Of a stretch of DNA of 64,000 nt, positions 54,506 to 61,543 are shown one piece after another. The DNA lies in the NCBI GenBank assembly GCA_947167455.1, contig CAMVIB010000010.1:1-64000 (forward strand). Reading direction: 5' to 3'. Source of the stretch: an uncultured Prevotellaceae bacterium. Its GTDB lineage: Bacteria > Bacteroidota > Bacteroidia > Bacteroidales > Bacteroidaceae. A program made the position numbers and the translations under genes. Numbering within the stretch: the first letter of the stretch is position 1; every line of letters starts with the position of its first letter. The notes under the pieces were generated by a model that was given only the letters and a program-made list of their open reading frames with translations, was not told the DNA's origin and ran no database searches.

Positions 54506-55356
54506 TATTCTTTTTCTAATTGTTCATAGGTTATTCTCTTCGGTACCCTTCCTTCGAGACTTATCCATCCGATGGCATTCAGGTAGTTCTCGGTGTATTC
54601 CTTCTGCAACTTCCAGATGCGTTTGCGGGATGTTTTAGGATAGAGGGATTCGGGATATTGATAAATGGGAAAGGTGCCACGCTCAATGGCCACGGCCTCC
54701 CACCTGTAATAGAACTTGGTATCATGGACTTTGAGGATGCAGCCGGGCAGTCCGCCGAATTTCCACGGTCCGCCCTTGATAGGTACGTCAGCAGCGAACC
54801 ATGCCACGAAGTCACGGCCACGAAAATGACAGGTGGCCATCTGGCATTTGTGGCTAAGGATCGTCTTTGTTGAGTCCCTGAGTTCCCAATGCATCAGCGG
54901 CCAGTCCTCGGTGTAGCGGCCATTGTCCTTCTCGGCCCAGAGCGGCATACACGCCCACTCCGTCAGTTTGTATCCCTGAATAAAGTAGTCCGAATAAACC
55001 AATTCGCTCCAGTTGTCCGTCTTCTCACCACGGATAAAGAAAGTCTTGGGGACGTATCCTTTGTAACCCCTCTCTCGTTTCCATTTAGCAATCTCTATGT
55101 CAGAGGTATATACAAACTCGCTGCTGTACTTTCGCATCTGCTTGCCTACCTCCAACTTGCCGAGGTCCAAATAGGTGTTCTCGTCTTTGATGTTCTTGGC
55201 ATTGAGGGCGTACAAGACACGCACCTTGGCGGTGTCCACGACGATTCGTTTGTCATATCCCCTTTTCTCACGGATGGGAGCCCTACCGTCTACTTTGGGC
55301 TGAGCCCATGCCCCGCTGCAAACAGTAGCGAGGGCGATTATCATTACTCGTTTCAT
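54505..55356 (-). CDS. GLPGLI family secreted protein (array member 2), variant GLPGCI
   Basis: This 283-residue paralog starts at MKRVMIIALATVCSGAWAQ; the longer frame to 55395 overlaps the TonB-domain gene and lacks a signal sequence. Its signature reads GPWKFGGLPGCILKVHD, with Cys replacing Leu in the name-giving motif, so it has a third cysteine in this region beside CQMATCHFRGRD. It follows the TonB-domain gene by 13 bp. Confidence 0.9.
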   Translation of the reverse strand: MKRVMIIALATVCSGAWAQPKVDGRAPIREKRGYDKRIVVDTAKVRVLYALNAKNIKDENTYLDLGKLEVGKQMRKYSSEFVYTSDIEIAKWKRERGYKGYVPKTFFIRGEKTDNWSELVYSDYFIQGYKLTEWACMPLWAEKDNGRYTEDWPLMHWELRDSTKTILSHKCQMATCHFRGRDFVAWFAADVPIKGGPWKFGGLPGCILKVHDTKFYYRWEAVAIERGTFPIYQYPESLYPKTSRKRIWKLQKEYTENYLNAIGWISLEGRVPKRITYEQLEKE

Positions 55357-55369
55357 GGCGAGAGTGGAG

Positions 55370-55840
55370 TTATTGGTATCGATATGATATGGCATGCGAG
55401 GCGCGTTGGCGGACGGTCTTGCCCTTCAACCTGGCAGGTTTCCATTTGGGCATCGCCTTAACGAACTGCACAGCGGCGGCGTCGAGGACAGGATGGACTT
55501 TCAGACTGTCTGGAACGTGGGCATTAGAGATGCTGCCATCGGCTTCCACCACAAAGTGCACAACGACGGTTCCCCGAGCCTTATCCTTCTCTGCTTCCTT
55601 GGGGTACTTCATGTTTTGCATCATGTAGCTCATCATGCCCTCCTGCCCTCCGGGGAACATGGCACGTTGGTCAACTTGTTCGGGGGTGTAGGCCTCACCC
55701 CCATCCCATCTCCCAGTGGCGAGGGGAGTAGATTGTTTTTGAGCGGAGCTTTGATTCTTTGCCTCTGTTTGGGCGTTTGCTGTGAAAGTGCCAGCCAGCA
55801 AAAACATAGCTGTCATGGCGATAATCATGTTCTTTTTCAT
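55370..55840 (-). CDS. Soluble periplasmic TonB C-terminal-domain protein
   Basis: This 156-residue protein has a cleavable signal peptide (FLLAGTFTANAQ) and, unlike true TonB, no membrane anchor. After a linker comes a TonB C-terminal domain (about 62-156): MFPGGQEGMMSYMMQNMKYP, then GTVVVHFVVEADGSI and FVKAMPKWKPARLKGK. It would diffuse in the periplasm and could bind TonB boxes as a decoy or adaptor. Part of the linker (STPLATGRWDGGEA) is encoded by a palindromic repeat. It sits inside the GLPGLI array. Confidence 0.9.
   Translation of the reverse strand: MKKNMIIAMTAMFLLAGTFTANAQTEAKNQSSAQKQSTPLATGRWDGGEAYTPEQVDQRAMFPGGQEGMMSYMMQNMKYPKEAEKDKARGTVVVHFVVEADGSISNAHVPDSLKVHPVLDAAAVQFVKAMPKWKPARLKGKTVRQRASHAISYRYQ
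55694..55728 (-). repeat. Palindromic repeat inside the TonB-domain gene
   Basis: The minus strand contains CTCCCCTCGCCACTGGGAG followed by ATGGGATGGGGGTGAG. This resembles the dispersed CTCCCC...GGGAG...GGGGGTGAG elements found in many Bacteroidota genomes. It is in frame and encodes part of the linker between signal peptide and TonB domain. Confidence 0.55.
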
Positions 55841-55881
55841 TGTTGCTAATAATTATGAATTGTGAATTAAGCAATGTACAC

Positions 55882-56760
55882 TTATTCCAGCTCCATCGGG
55901 TCATACTCGTGCGGGCTGGATTTCAGGTCGCCGATGGTGCCGTCCTCGTTGAAGCTTCTGATGCCTGCGGTCTTCAGGTAGTTGCGGTTGTAGGCGATTT
56001 GCAGCTTCCACGTGTGGGTGCGCGTGGATTTCATGAATTCCTCCTTGGGGTATTGGTAGATAGGGAAGTTGCCCTTCTCGATGGCCACGGCCTCGAAGAC
56101 GTAGAGGCTATCGACATCGTGAATTTTCATGATGAGACCTGGCAACCCGCCGAACTTCCACGGCCCGCGTCGGATGGGAATATCAGGAGCAAACCATGCC
56201 ACGTAGTCACGCCCACGCCAGCGACAGGTAGCTTTTTGGCAGGGATGCCCGAGGAACGAAGCGGTATCTTCCTCTAACGTCCACTCCTGTCCGCTCCATT
56301 TCTCCTCATACCGTTGCGGCCATTCCTGCCCCATCGGCATGACGGACCACTCATTGAGCGTGTCGCCATGGATGAAGATATTGGAGTACTGGTATTCGCT
56401 CCATATGCCAGGCACCTTTCCCCGCATCCACCACGTGCCATTGGGCACGCTCTGTGCGTGCGGGTTCTTCCGCGCCCACTCCACGCGCTGGCTGTCGGCC
56501 ACCTCCACGAACCAGCTACTGTATTTCGTCATGTGCTGTCCGATGAGCAGCTGCCCGCAATCCAGATACGTGCTGTCATGCGTGATGTCCGTGGCTCCCC
56601 ATGCGTACTTGATGCGCAGGTTGGCCGTGTCGATAACCTTACGCCCCAGGACAATGATGTGACTTCCGTTAGCTCTGGCCCCGCTTTGCTTCTGCTGGGC
56701 ATTCGCCCCGCCGCATACGAAGGCGAGGATGATGATAATAATAACTAATCTTTTGTTCAT
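55882..56760 (-). CDS. GLPGLI family secreted protein (array member 1)
   Basis: This 292-residue paralog is the first of the array, 6 bp after the receptor stop. It has signal peptide MNKRLVIIIIILAFVCGGANAQ, CQKATCRWRGRDYVAWF and GPWKFGGLPGLIMKIHD. Its direct link to a TonB-dependent receptor suggests GLPGLI proteins act with that receptor, for example as ligand, cargo or accessory. This is inference; biochemical function is unknown. Confidence 0.92.
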   Translation of the reverse strand: MNKRLVIIIIILAFVCGGANAQQKQSGARANGSHIIVLGRKVIDTANLRIKYAWGATDITHDSTYLDCGQLLIGQHMTKYSSWFVEVADSQRVEWARKNPHAQSVPNGTWWMRGKVPGIWSEYQYSNIFIHGDTLNEWSVMPMGQEWPQRYEEKWSGQEWTLEEDTASFLGHPCQKATCRWRGRDYVAWFAPDIPIRRGPWKFGGLPGLIMKIHDVDSLYVFEAVAIEKGNFPIYQYPKEEFMKSTRTHTWKLQIAYNRNYLKTAGIRSFNEDGTIGDLKSSPHEYDPMELE

Positions 56761-56766
56761 GTGGTT

Positions 56767-59511
56767 TTATAATAGTTTGAATCTCACTGTGGCGAGGATA
56801 TTTCGGGGCCGCAGCTGCGAGGTGTTGGTGTAGATGTCGAGGCCGCTGTAGGTGACACGGGTATAGTGACGCTGGTCGAAGAGGTTGTTGAGTTGCAGTT
56901 CAAGATCACAACGGCCAAGTTTGTACTTTACTTTGATGTCGCCGAACCAGGCATGGCGGTTCTCGGCAGTCAGGTTGTTGTAGTTGTCCTCAACGGCTGC
57001 GGTGAGTGTCATCTGCTTGGTGATATAGACGTTCATGGAGAGGCGCTGGGTGGCGGTGCGAACGGTGCGGGCGAGGTCGCTAGTGCTACTGTCTGTCCAA
57101 CTGCTGTTCCAGCTGTAGCCACTGCTCAGTACGAAGTTGAGCCATGGCAGAGGGGTGATGGTTCCTCCGGCTCCAAGACTGATGGTGCGGGAAGTGAAAG
57201 GATAGAGTTGGTCGGCTATCAACTGCTCGCTGTGGCTGTGGCCGTAACCGCCGAAAGCACGGAAGGTGGTCTGCAGCCAGTCGAAACCCTTGCTGAAATC
57301 GAAGTTGAGGTTATAGGAGTCGGACGTGGTGGCTTGGTCAACGGCCTGTACAACGCTGGTAGCTCCGTCGTAGGTATAGCCGTAGATCTGATTGTCACGG
57401 GTGTGGTTGTAGTTGGCGTTGATGCGGAAGAACAGAGCATTCAAGGCACTGCGGTAGCCGATGCTGGCTCCTGCACCTATACGGTCAGTCTCTGAAAGCT
57501 GCTCCACGTAGGAGCGCTGGAAGGTGCGGTAATTGTTCATGATATAGCCGCTGTAGATGCCACCCGGGTCGCCCACATTCCTGTAGTACGAGGCATTGAT
57601 GTTGCCGCTCCAGTCGCGCCACTCGTAGCTGGTAGAGAGGTTGGGCGAGACGAGCAAGTGGGTGTAGCTGTGCTTGTCTTCACGAATGCGATCGTCGAGT
57701 GTTTGCGTGTAAAGGTTCAGCGGGCAACCGAGGGAGATTCGCCATCCACCACGCTCCCATTTGTAATGTTGGCCAATGGTCAGTTCGTAAGTGTTGTACC
57801 ATAGATCGTTCTTGAGTTGAGCGTTGGCTGTGCCATCGATGGGAGGTGTGAAGCCCTCAAGGTCGGTTTCTATTTCATGCAGGCTGGCGTTGGCAATCAC
57901 ACCATAGGCAAGGGTGAAGTTTCCTAAATGGAAGTTGTAGTTAGTATGGAAGTTGGCGTTGATGTGGCGCGATTCAATGTCTTGCTGATAGACATGAGAG
58001 TTGAACACCTCTTGCTGCGCATTAAGTGAATCCACGCCTACCGTAAGCGTGTTTGGACGCTGTGCATAGCCTGCAGAGAAATGCAGGTCGAGCGTGTGCT
58101 TGCCTACGTTCTTGATGAGGTTCGTCGTGTTGCTCACTGCAAGCGATGGGCGGTTGAAGTGTTGGTGCGTGCGTTCGCTGCCATAGTTGAGAGGATTCGG
58201 ACCATTCAACTGCGATGCCAAAACGCCCTCCACTTTGTCGTTGTTCCAGCTGCCGTCGAACTTAATGACATTGGCCAAGAAGCCGTCTTTGGCATTCCAC
58301 ATATAGCGGAGGTTGCCGCTGAGATCGTTCAGATGTGTCCGCGAGGTCAGCGTCTCTGTGGTTAGCAGTCGGCTGTTGTCGCTGACGAAGCGGTCGCTTT
58401 CCGATGTTCCTTCTCGGCGGATGTCGTCATGGTGGTAGGCTAGGTTCATCGTTACTTCCGAATCTTTACCCACTTTCTCCAGATGGTTTATCGTGGCGAT
58501 GTGGCTGTGGTTGTCGAAGGTGCGTTTTTGAGAAAGTCCGGCACCTGACGGCAGCACGGCGTTCGTTGGGCAGAATGGATAGAGGCTGACGCTGTTAATG
58601 TTGGAATAATGGGAAGTCAGTTCCTTCGACACGTCCTCGCCTGCGTTATTACCTTTATATAATGTCATGTTCTGACGGCGCTTGGCGAAGTACATACCAA
58701 CGACCTCGGCAGTCCATAATGGGTTCGAGCCGATAACTGTTTGCCCGTCAGAAAGGGGACGGCTGCCGATGCGCCACGGGCTGGACTGCTGCCAACCGGC
58801 CCCCAGCATGGTATTGATGGCCACCGTACCCTTCGCCGAGTTCTTCAGCTTCAAGTTAATGGCCACGTCGTCGGTGATGCTTTTGTCTTGCAATGCTTTG
58901 ATTGGCTGGTGATGCTCCAGCACTTGAACCGTCGCTACATCCGAAGCGTTGATATTGTTCGTGGCGAGACCGTAACGGCCTTGAAGCAAGTCCATGTCCT
59001 CCACATAAAATTTCTTAATGGCTTTGCCGTTGAACTTGATAGCACCGCTCTCTGATACCTCAATGCCTGGCATGCGCTTCAGCACGTCACCGATGACACG
59101 GTCACCCTGCTGCTGATAGGCTCCGACCGTGTAATTCAGTGTGTCGCCGTGCTGACGTATCTTGTCCGCCTTCACCGACACCTCCTTCAGCTCTATTGCC
59201 TTCTGCCGCGCGCGAATGTCCAGACGTTGCGACCTATTCGCCACGACCCGCGCTACATTGCCGATGGCCATACCCGCCGCCGTCACCACCACGGAGTCTG
59301 TCGCGCTCTTGAACTGCAACTTATAATGTCCCTTCGCGTCTGTGTCCGCAAAGCCGATGATGCTCCCCGTCCCTTTCGGCGACACGGTCACGTAAGCATC
59401 TACCGCCTGTCCGAGCGAATCCGTCACGTTTCCTTCGATAATAGTCTGTGCGCTCGCTCCGCTGCAAAAGCCGACACATGCGATGATGAGTGTTGTTAGT
59501 CTCCTATACAT
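56767..59511 (-). CDS. TonB-dependent outer membrane receptor (CarboxypepD-like N-terminus)
   Basis: This 914-residue protein has a signal peptide ending CSGASAQ. A carboxypeptidase-regulatory-like domain (about 24-105: IIEGNVTDSLGQAVDAYVTV) is followed by a plug domain (about 110-225: VIGDVLKRMPGIEVSESGAIKFNG split by KAIKKFYVEDMDL) and a large beta-barrel ending in RFKLL. It lacks the STN signalling domain of FecA-type receptors and has no SusD partner. Its promoter block matches that of the sigma-TonB gene. The ligand is unknown. Confidence 0.9.
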   Translation of the reverse strand: MYRRLTTLIIACVGFCSGASAQTIIEGNVTDSLGQAVDAYVTVSPKGTGSIIGFADTDAKGHYKLQFKSATDSVVVTAAGMAIGNVARVVANRSQRLDIRARQKAIELKEVSVKADKIRQHGDTLNYTVGAYQQQGDRVIGDVLKRMPGIEVSESGAIKFNGKAIKKFYVEDMDLLQGRYGLATNNINASDVATVQVLEHHQPIKALQDKSITDDVAINLKLKNSAKGTVAINTMLGAGWQQSSPWRIGSRPLSDGQTVIGSNPLWTAEVVGMYFAKRRQNMTLYKGNNAGEDVSKELTSHYSNINSVSLYPFCPTNAVLPSGAGLSQKRTFDNHSHIATINHLEKVGKDSEVTMNLAYHHDDIRREGTSESDRFVSDNSRLLTTETLTSRTHLNDLSGNLRYMWNAKDGFLANVIKFDGSWNNDKVEGVLASQLNGPNPLNYGSERTHQHFNRPSLAVSNTTNLIKNVGKHTLDLHFSAGYAQRPNTLTVGVDSLNAQQEVFNSHVYQQDIESRHINANFHTNYNFHLGNFTLAYGVIANASLHEIETDLEGFTPPIDGTANAQLKNDLWYNTYELTIGQHYKWERGGWRISLGCPLNLYTQTLDDRIREDKHSYTHLLVSPNLSTSYEWRDWSGNINASYYRNVGDPGGIYSGYIMNNYRTFQRSYVEQLSETDRIGAGASIGYRSALNALFFRINANYNHTRDNQIYGYTYDGATSVVQAVDQATTSDSYNLNFDFSKGFDWLQTTFRAFGGYGHSHSEQLIADQLYPFTSRTISLGAGGTITPLPWLNFVLSSGYSWNSSWTDSSTSDLARTVRTATQRLSMNVYITKQMTLTAAVEDNYNNLTAENRHAWFGDIKVKYKLGRCDLELQLNNLFDQRHYTRVTYSGLDIYTNTSQLRPRNILATVRFKLL

Positions 59512-59528
59512 TTGTTTATGGTTTTGTT

Positions 59529-59582
59529 TTCTGCCCTTATAACGCTTAAGAGCATGAATCTTTACCCATAAAAGATGTTAAA
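59529..59582 (-). promoter_or_regulatory. Composite promoter-like block of the receptor/GLPGLI operon
   Basis: On the minus strand: TTTAACAT, then TATGGGTAAA, a 17-bp spacer, GTTATA and GGGCAGAA. The same boxes with the same 17-bp spacer occur at 60732-60785 upstream of the sigma-TonB gene. GGGTAAA / GTTATA could be the -35/-10 of an ECF promoter; a start near 59531 would leave a leader of about 20 bases. Confidence 0.75.
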
Positions 59583-59590
59583 ACAAGGAA

Positions 59591-59623
59591 AGTCCCGCCT
59601 CGTCATCACGACGAAGCGGGACT
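59591..59623 (-). terminator. Terminator between the sigma-TonB gene and receptor operon
   Basis: The stem AGTCCCGC / GCGGGACT continues as TCGTC / GACGA after one mismatch. On the minus strand it is followed by TTCCTTGTTTT. It would separate the two transcription units. Confidence 0.7.
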
Positions 59624-59681
59624 GATGTGCCTATAGGACTTGGTGTTTACTAAACTAACTGCTTTATAGAAATCATGTTAT

Positions 59682-60635
59682 CTATTTATAGCGAAATTGT
59701 ACGGGCATGACGAAGTGGCAGCGGACGTCCTGTCCCTTGTTCTTGGCCGGAACCCACGGTTCTGTGAGTCTCAGCACGCGGATGGCTTCGTTGCTGAGGC
59801 GCTCGTCGGGAGTGCGTAGAACCTCGAAGTTCGTGAGGCGTCCATCCTTTTCTACCACGAAGCGGACGATGACACGTCCCTGCACGCTGTCGGCCATGGC
59901 TCCTTCGGGATAGTGGATCTCTGCCGCGATGTGGCGGTAGAGGGCATATATGTCCTTGTGGTAAGTGGGCATCACCTCCACATTGTCGTAGATGGTGGTG
60001 TCCTCGGGCAAGCGGAGCACTTTCCGGATGATGCCGCGCACTTGTCCGGACGGGGTGATGATGGCAGCCACACCGATACCCGTGGCCAGAGCGATGAGGA
60101 TGAAGATAAGCATGTGACGCAGGTTGATGAAATGGCGGCGCACGTCCTTGCGCAAGGTGCTACGCACGTTGGAGATGGTCTTGCGGACGGTGCCCACGGA
60201 GGTGCCGCGCGCCTTGGCAATCTCCTCTACGGTCAGCCCTTCGTCGTAGAAGAGCTGCCACACCTCGCGCTCGGCTTTGGGCAGACGCAGTAGGCGCGAC
60301 CGGAGCCACTCGGAGTTCTCGCGTTCCTCCAGTTCCTCTTGAGGTGTAACGGTGTCTGCGGTGGCGCTATCGGCGAGGACATCGGCTGCCATATTCATCT
60401 GCAAGCGCTGCCCACGCCAGAGCGATACGCAGACGTTGCGTGCGATGCGGAGGACGTAGGCATCAGTAAGTTCCACCCGGTCGCGCACGCCCCATGCCCG
60501 GAACCACGTCTCCTGCACGACCTCCTCGGCCTCGGTGTCGGAGCCGAAGAACTCGCGTCCCATCTGCATCAGCCGGGGACGCAGCCGTTTCTCGATCTGA
60601 GCAAACTCAAGCTCATTTGTATGATCCTTGTTCAT
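59682..60635 (-). CDS. ECF sigma factor - transmembrane helix - TonB C-terminal domain fusion
   Basis: This 317-residue protein joins three parts. Residues about 17-77 are sigma region 2 (EAEEVVQETWFRAW ... YVLRIARNVCVSLWRG). Residues about 113-165 are sigma region 4 with HTH (LTVEEIAKARGTSVGTVRKTI). Residues 174-194 form one hydrophobic helix (MLIFILIALATGIGVAAII). Residues about 225-317 are a TonB C-terminal domain (HYPEGAMADSVQGRVIVRFV ... PWVPAKNKG ... MPVQFRYK). Sigma would face the cytoplasm and TonB the periplasm. No anti-sigma gene is adjacent. The frame is continuous, so it is not an assembly join of two frames. Confidence 0.93.
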   Translation of the reverse strand: MNKDHTNELEFAQIEKRLRPRLMQMGREFFGSDTEAEEVVQETWFRAWGVRDRVELTDAYVLRIARNVCVSLWRGQRLQMNMAADVLADSATADTVTPQEELEERENSEWLRSRLLRLPKAEREVWQLFYDEGLTVEEIAKARGTSVGTVRKTISNVRSTLRKDVRRHFINLRHMLIFILIALATGIGVAAIITPSGQVRGIIRKVLRLPEDTTIYDNVEVMPTYHKDIYALYRHIAAEIHYPEGAMADSVQGRVIVRFVVEKDGRLTNFEVLRTPDERLSNEAIRVLRLTEPWVPAKNKGQDVRCHFVMPVQFRYK

Positions 60636-60658
60636 AAGTATTCACTTTTGGTCGTTGG

Positions 60659-60731
60659 ATTATATTCCTCCGGTTTCTCGCCATGGCATAGCTCAAGCGA
60701 GCTTGGCTCTGCTCATGGCTTATCGAAACCG
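60659..60731. repeat. Imperfect palindrome in the sigma-TonB leader
   Basis: CGGTTTC at one end and GAAACCG at the other enclose CCATGGCATAGCTC and a matching AGCAGAGCC...CATGGC arm, making a long imperfect hairpin in the predicted 5' leader of the sigma-TonB mRNA. The TCAAGCG...CTCTGCTC core weakly resembles the centre of repeat R2. Confidence 0.55.
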
Positions 60732-60785
60732 TTCTGCCTATATAACACAAAACACCCCGAAAGTTTACCCATAATAAATGTTAAA
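60732..60785 (-). promoter_or_regulatory. Composite promoter-like block of the sigma-TonB gene
   Basis: It has the same layout as the receptor block: TTTAACAT, TATGGGTAAA, a 17-bp spacer, GTTATA, then AGGCAGAA. Box identities to 59529-59582 are 20 of 22 and 13 of 15. It suggests autoregulation by the sigma-TonB protein. The predicted start near 60734 gives a leader of about 100 bases. Confidence 0.75.
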
Positions 60786-61128
60786 TGTCCGTTACCCCTA
60801 TCCCTCCTTTCTGTTGGTAACGTGCTATGATGCGTGATTTGACTTGCTCTAAGCGGTAGGCCATGTAGTCGCGGCCCATATTCCCGACGTACTGTCGCCT
60901 ACCCGTAGCCTTTCGCTCCGCTTCCTGACTCTGGCGGTAGTGCTCCATTCCCGAACTGCGCTCGCCTACCCGTAGTCGTTTTGTGATTTTGGCAATTTTG
61001 GTGAGGTACCGACCTTGTACCACGGTTGCGCTAAGTAACTGTGTGACAAGGTCGGTTAATAATTCATTTTCCGCTCCAGCTCTTCTGGCTTGCAATGCAA
61101 GAACTATGGACAGAATTTTGTCAATCAT
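60781..61128 (-). CDS. Possible small protein of unknown function, 115 residues
   Basis: A 115-codon frame encodes a basic, helical protein (MIDKILSIVLALQ ... YMAYRLEQVKSRIIARYQQK). A -7-like TAAATTTG lies at 61166-61173, about 38 bp upstream, which gives some support. I recognise no family, and its stop codon falls inside the sigma-TonB promoter block. The DNA includes a CGCCTACCCGTAG direct repeat (60897 and 60963). It may be a real small gene or chance. Confidence 0.35.
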   Translation of the reverse strand: MIDKILSIVLALQARRAGAENELLTDLVTQLLSATVVQGRYLTKIAKITKRLRVGERSSGMEHYRQSQEAERKATGRRQYVGNMGRDYMAYRLEQVKSRIIARYQQKGGIGVTDI

Positions 61129-61543
61129 ACCTATATATGTGTAGCCAGACAGGTAATCTTTGGTGCAAATTTAGTCTTTTGTATGGTCGATTTTCTAATG
61201 GTGGTCATTAGAAAAGTCAAATTACAAAAGGTTGTTATCAATCGGTTATGAAGACGACCACGAAAATGACCGTCCTAATGACCTATTTGGGATAAATGCA
61301 GTTGCCAAAGCAATCTTTGCAACTGCATTATGACAGATTCTTATCTAATCAAGACGTTCTGCCAATTCTTCAATGAAGGGTGCGAAATGACACCAACTAT
61401 TTCTGAAAGATACCTATGGCAGATTCAGGTGTTGGTTAAGTTTAGTATACTCACTGCATTCTCATCTTCGAATAGCACTCCTTCATCAGTTGAGTTGATA
61501 TGCTCGTTCTGACGAGTCGCCAACATCTCCTGGGGGGAATTAC
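61129..61543. other. AT-rich, gene-poor interval with compound hairpins
   Basis: No convincing gene is seen. It contains a 10-bp perfect palindrome TTTTCTAATG / CATTAGAAAA (61191-61200 with 61206-61215) inside outer arms CTTTTGTA / TACAAAAG. A second hairpin spans 61295-61329, with arms AATGCAGTTG / CAACTGCATT plus CAAAG / CTTTG around a one-base bulge. Base composition is clearly more AT-rich than its neighbours. Confidence 0.5.

Noticed and set aside
51042-56760. GLPGLI proteins as lipoproteins because of the conserved signal-peptide cysteine
   Set aside because: The residue before Cys is Ile, Leu or Val, not Gly/Ala/Ser, and an AxAQ signal peptidase I site follows, so the lipobox rule fails.
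61330-61512. A 60-codon plus-strand frame in the gene-poor interval
   Set aside because: No family resemblance, no ribosome-binding or -7 promoter signal, and low-complexity Ser-rich end; likely chance.
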